The position numbers and the translations under genes are program-made. The notes beneath the pieces were generated by a model. It saw nothing but the letters and a program-made list of their open reading frames with translations. It was not told the origin of the DNA and did not search any database. From Streptomyces chromofuscus (GTDB lineage: Bacteria; Actinomycetota; Actinomycetes; Streptomycetales; Streptomycetaceae), in the NCBI RefSeq assembly GCF_015160875.1, contig NZ_CP063374.1:2976001-3040000 (forward strand): a DNA stretch of 64,000 bases, given 5' to 3'. Positions 61,596 through 64,000 of this stretch are shown here, piece after piece. Within the stretch, counting starts at the first letter, position 1. Each line of letters starts with the position of its first letter.

Positions 61596-61625
61596 GTTCT
61601 ATCCATGTTGATCGAACACGGTCAA
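61596..61625 (-). promoter_or_regulatory. Promoter of the LamG-RHS operon
   Basis: On the minus strand TTGACC, an 18-base spacer and TAGAAC form a vegetative-like promoter. It adjoins an unusually AT-rich stretch (61625-61643, for example TTTAATTTTTAAA on the plus strand) in this GC-rich genome. Confidence 0.5.
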
Positions 61626-61650
61626 GATTTAATTTTTAAACACGTCAGTC

Positions 61651-61666
61651 GCAGTCAATCGACTGC
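61651..61666. promoter_or_regulatory. Inverted repeat upstream of the LamG-RHS promoter
   Basis: GCAGTC and GACTGC flank AATC, a perfect 6-bp inverted repeat 26 bases upstream of the -35 element. Candidate regulator site. Confidence 0.4.
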
Positions 61667-61810
61667 ACTGATGGGAAATCGGAGGTAAACAAGGGCTCAA
61701 CGAATTGGGCAGCGGATGCAAGGGTCATACAAGCGAGACCGACCGCCCTCGCGCTGCGCAACCCGCCCCCGCCGCCCCGGTCGGACAGCTCCCAGGCCCT
61801 GGACAAACGC

Positions 61811-61829
61811 TGAGGTTAGGCTAACCTAC
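61811..61829. promoter_or_regulatory. Iron box upstream of desE
   Basis: TGAGGTTAGGCTAACCTAC has the AGGTTAGGCTAACCT core of the DmdR1 (DtxR-type) iron box, slightly off at its ends. It predicts repression of desE and desF by ferrous DmdR1. Confidence 0.9.
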
Positions 61830-61879
61830 CTTCGAATTGTCCGGCGGGCCTCCCGCCCTGTTCGAAAGCAGCCACACTC

Positions 61880-62926
61880 ATGTCCAACGCCCGTGCCACC
61901 CACCTCACCCGCCGCGGCGTCCTCGCCGCCGGTGGTGCCCTCGGCCTCGGTGCCGTGCTCGTAGCCTGCGGCGACGAAGACACGAAAAGCGGCGGCTCGG
62001 ACGCGAAGGCCTCCGCCAAGGCCTCCGGCCCCTGGACGTTCAAGGACGACCGCGGCGAGACGGTGAAGCTGGACCAGGTCCCCACCAACATCGCGGCCTT
62101 CGTCGGCGTCGCCGCCGCCCTCCACGACTACGGCATCGAGGTCAAGGGTGTCTTCGGCCCGACCACGACGCAGGACGGCAAGGCCGACGTCCAGGCGGGC
62201 GACATGGACGTCAGCAAGCTGACCGTCTTCGGCAACGTCTGGGACCAGTTCAACGTCGAGAAGTACGCCGCCTTCCAGCCGGACGTCCTCATCTCCACCA
62301 CCTTCGACAGCGCGGGCACCCTCTGGTACGTCCCCGAGGCGTCCAAGGACAAGATCGCAAAGCTCGCCCCGAGCGTGGCCCTCTCCGTCTACGACCGGCA
62401 GCTGACCGCGCCGCTGCAGCGCATGTGGGCGCTGGCCGAGTCGCTGGGCGCGGACATGAAGGCCGACAAGGTCCTCAAGGCCAAGCAGGAGTTCGAGACC
62501 GCCGCCGAGCGGCTGCGCAAGGCCGCCAAGGCCCGCCCGGAGATCAAGGTGATGGCCGGTTCGGCGAGCCAGGAGATCTTCTACGTCTCCGGCACCAACC
62601 TCTCCATCGACCTGGAGTACTTCAAGTCCCTCGGCGTGAACTTCGTCGAGCCGCCGGAGAAGGCCAAGGCCGAGGGCGGCGGCTGGTTCGAGAGCCTGAG
62701 CTGGGAGAACGTCGACAAGTACCCGGCCGACATCATCATGATGGACGACCGTTCCTCGACGATCCAGCCGGCCGACATCACCGAGGGCACGTGGAAGAAG
62801 CTGCCCGCCGTGAAGGCCGGTCAGGTCATCCCGCGTTCGCCCGAGCCGATCCTGTCCTACGCCAAGTGCACGCCGCTGCTCACGTCGCTGGCCGAGGCCA
62901 TCGAGAAGGCCAAGAAGGTCAGCTGA
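61880..62926 (+). CDS. desE: Ferrioxamine-binding lipoprotein
   Basis: A 348-residue siderophore-binding lipoprotein. The N-terminus combines a twin-arginine motif with a lipobox (THLTRRGVLAAGGALGLGAV, then LVAC, cysteine at about residue 30). The mature part is a class III periplasmic-binding fold (GPWTFKDDRGETVKLDQVPTN, PDVLISTTFDSAG). It captures ferrioxamines for import. It precedes desF and the start of desA, matching the desEFABCD order, and carries an iron box. The ribosome binding site is weak. Confidence 0.93.
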   Translation: MSNARATHLTRRGVLAAGGALGLGAVLVACGDEDTKSGGSDAKASAKASGPWTFKDDRGETVKLDQVPTNIAAFVGVAAALHDYGIEVKGVFGPTTTQDGKADVQAGDMDVSKLTVFGNVWDQFNVEKYAAFQPDVLISTTFDSAGTLWYVPEASKDKIAKLAPSVALSVYDRQLTAPLQRMWALAESLGADMKADKVLKAKQEFETAAERLRKAAKARPEIKVMAGSASQEIFYVSGTNLSIDLEYFKSLGVNFVEPPEKAKAEGGGWFESLSWENVDKYPADIIMMDDRSSTIQPADITEGTWKKLPAVKAGQVIPRSPEPILSYAKCTPLLTSLAEAIEKAKKVS

Positions 62927-62985
62927 CCGGCGCGCTCGCGCCCGCCGGAGACAAACGCCTCCCTGACGTCACATCAGGAGCCATC

Positions 62986-63843
62986 ATGACGACGGCCGTA
63001 GCCGCCCCGTTCCGTTTCTTCTCCCTCCAGGTCGTACGGACGAGGCGGCTGGGGCCGTCTCTGGTCCGGGTCACCTTCGCCGGGCCCGACCTCGCCGCCT
63101 TCCACTCCCTCGGACGTGACCAGTCCCTGTCGCTGTTCCTGCCGCACCCCGGTCAGAGCGAGCCGCGGGTTCCCGTCGAACTCGGCGACAGGTGGTGGCA
63201 GGGCTGGCGTGACCTCCCGGACGACGTACGGGCCGTGATGCGCTCGTACACGCTCCGGGCGCTGCGCCGCGAGCCGGACGAGATCGACATCGACTTCGTC
63301 CTGCACGGCGTCGAGCCCGGCGCCGCCGTCCCGGCGGGGCCCGCCTCCCGCTGGGCCTCCCGTGCCGCCGCCGGGGACCGGGTGCTGCTGCTCGGCCCGG
63401 CGATCGCCGACAACCGGGCGATCCGGTTCCGGCCGCCGCAGGACACCGACCTGGTGGTCGTCTGGGGCGACGAGACCGCCCTGCCGGCCGTCTCGGCCAT
63501 CCTGGAGTCGCTGCCCGCCGGCCTGCCCGCCCGCGTCTGGCTGGAGGTGCACGACGCCGGGACCATCCAGGACCTGGCGACCGAGGCCGACGCCGACGTC
63601 ACCTGGCTGGTCCAGGACCCGAGCCGCGCCGAGGCCTCCCCCATGGGCCTCGGCGCCCTCCGCGCCGCCCAACTGCCGCCCGCCGAGCACCCGTACGTCT
63701 GGATCGCGGGCGAGTCGTCCTGCGTGAAGGAGCTGCGCCGGCACTTCGTCGGCGAGCGCGGCATCGACCGCCGCCGGGTCACCTTCGTCGGCTATTGGCG
63801 ACAGGGGCTCACCGAGGAGCAGTTGCGCGAGCAGGGCGAGTAA
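62986..63843 (+). CDS. desF: Siderophore-interacting FAD reductase
   Basis: A 285-residue SIP-family flavoprotein that probably reduces ferric ferrioxamine after uptake. It has an N-terminal FAD-binding barrel (RRLGPSLVRVTFAGPDL, MRSYTLRALR) and a C-terminal NAD(P)-binding part (VVWGDETALPAVSAILESL, YVWIAGESSCVKELRRHFV). ATG 62986 follows CAGGAG. It sits 59 bases after desE, probably in the same iron-repressed transcript, and before the second iron box. Confidence 0.92.
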   Translation: MTTAVAAPFRFFSLQVVRTRRLGPSLVRVTFAGPDLAAFHSLGRDQSLSLFLPHPGQSEPRVPVELGDRWWQGWRDLPDDVRAVMRSYTLRALRREPDEIDIDFVLHGVEPGAAVPAGPASRWASRAAAGDRVLLLGPAIADNRAIRFRPPQDTDLVVVWGDETALPAVSAILESLPAGLPARVWLEVHDAGTIQDLATEADADVTWLVQDPSRAEASPMGLGALRAAQLPPAEHPYVWIAGESSCVKELRRHFVGERGIDRRRVTFVGYWRQGLTEEQLREQGE

Positions 63844-63911
63844 CTGCCGCTTGCACGAGGGCCGTTCACAGTGACGGCTGTCACGGATCGAGTCGCACTT
63901 CACCCAGTTAC

Positions 63912-63930
63912 TTAGGTTAGGCTAACCTAA
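63912..63930. promoter_or_regulatory. Iron box upstream of desA
   Basis: TTAGGTTAGGCTAACCTAA is a perfect 19-base palindrome matching the DmdR1 iron box. It lies 56 bases before the desA start. Confidence 0.95.
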
Positions 63931-63986
63931 TAAAGACGCGGCCTTCACCGTCCCGCAACGGACCGTCCCCACCGGAGGACCCCCAC

Positions 63987-64000
63987 ATGCGCTCGCACCT
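63987..64000 (+). CDS. desA: Lysine decarboxylase of desferrioxamine biosynthesis, 5' end only
   Basis: The window ends 14 bases into a gene starting MRSH at 63987, behind CCGGAGGAC. Position after desE-desF and a perfect iron box, and the first residues, fit desA (lysine to cadaverine). Identity rests on cluster order because the rest is outside the window. Confidence 0.8.

Noticed and set aside
1..64000. tRNA or rRNA genes and known riboswitches.
   Set aside because: No cloverleaf with conserved T-loop bases, rRNA segment or riboswitch core was recognised on either strand by eye; a tRNAscan/Rfam run would settle it.

Overview
The window is high-GC actinobacterial DNA, almost certainly from a Streptomyces chromosome. 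The evidence is strongly G/C-biased third codon positions, many GTG starts, four-base GTGA/ATGA overlaps between genes, Tat and lipoprotein signals, an XRE-DUF397 locus, an ECF41-type sigma factor, and the start of a desferrioxamine (des) cluster with textbook iron boxes. From memory the order ribose operon ... leucine/isovalerate catabolism ... desEFA resembles S. coelicolor; this was not checked against any database.

Layout. 1-370: a frameshifted WXG100-like gene. 581-6553: a LacI-regulated ribose operon (rbsR, rbsA, a permease fused to its binding protein, rbsK, rbsD) ending in a strong terminator. 6771-7730: a membrane protein whose tail runs into a 44-bp tandem repeat array. 7844-10716: a complete ferredoxin / ferredoxin reductase / cytochrome P450 cassette. 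10746-12416: an ECF41-like sigma factor divergent from an AhpD-like protein, each with an ECF41-type promoter. 12419-16789: a sugar or polyol catabolic operon (isomerase, DUF993 aldolase-like, Gfo/Idh/MocA dehydrogenase) divergent from its LacI regulator. 16957-19967: small metabolic and regulatory genes, including a MarR-GNAT fusion. 19992-25745: an aroA remnant, a secreted GH3 beta-N-acetylhexosaminidase, a lipoprotein with a WD40 remnant, a secreted S28 aminopeptidase, an 8-bp repeat array and a small secreted protein.

25824-29537 encodes a single-chain, asymmetric heterodimer-type ABC exporter. 30441-33737 combines a secreted endonuclease I, a four-gene XRE/DUF397 locus, and a scar holding an IS5-type transposase tail and an internally deleted copy of the nuclease gene. 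33738-40040 holds an I36-type inhibitor and a probable guanidino-compound (arginine) catabolic operon (TPP decarboxylase, ureohydrolase, sodium symporter) divergent from a PucR regulator. 40127-50333 is acyl-CoA metabolism: thioesterase, acyl-CoA dehydrogenases, and the leucine/isovalerate mccB-mccA-hmgL-acdH operon with a divergent TetR and paired operators.

50350-61545 is a large minus-strand block with a LamG/DNRLRE cell-surface protein, a 2170-residue RHS protein whose C-terminal region carries a PD-(D/E)XK-like motif, and a downstream candidate immunity gene. It lies between acdH and desE and is the most interesting system here. 61811-64000 is the iron-regulated desE (ferrioxamine-binding lipoprotein), desF (siderophore-interacting reductase) and the first 14 bases of desA. 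No tRNA, rRNA or CRISPR array was recognised.
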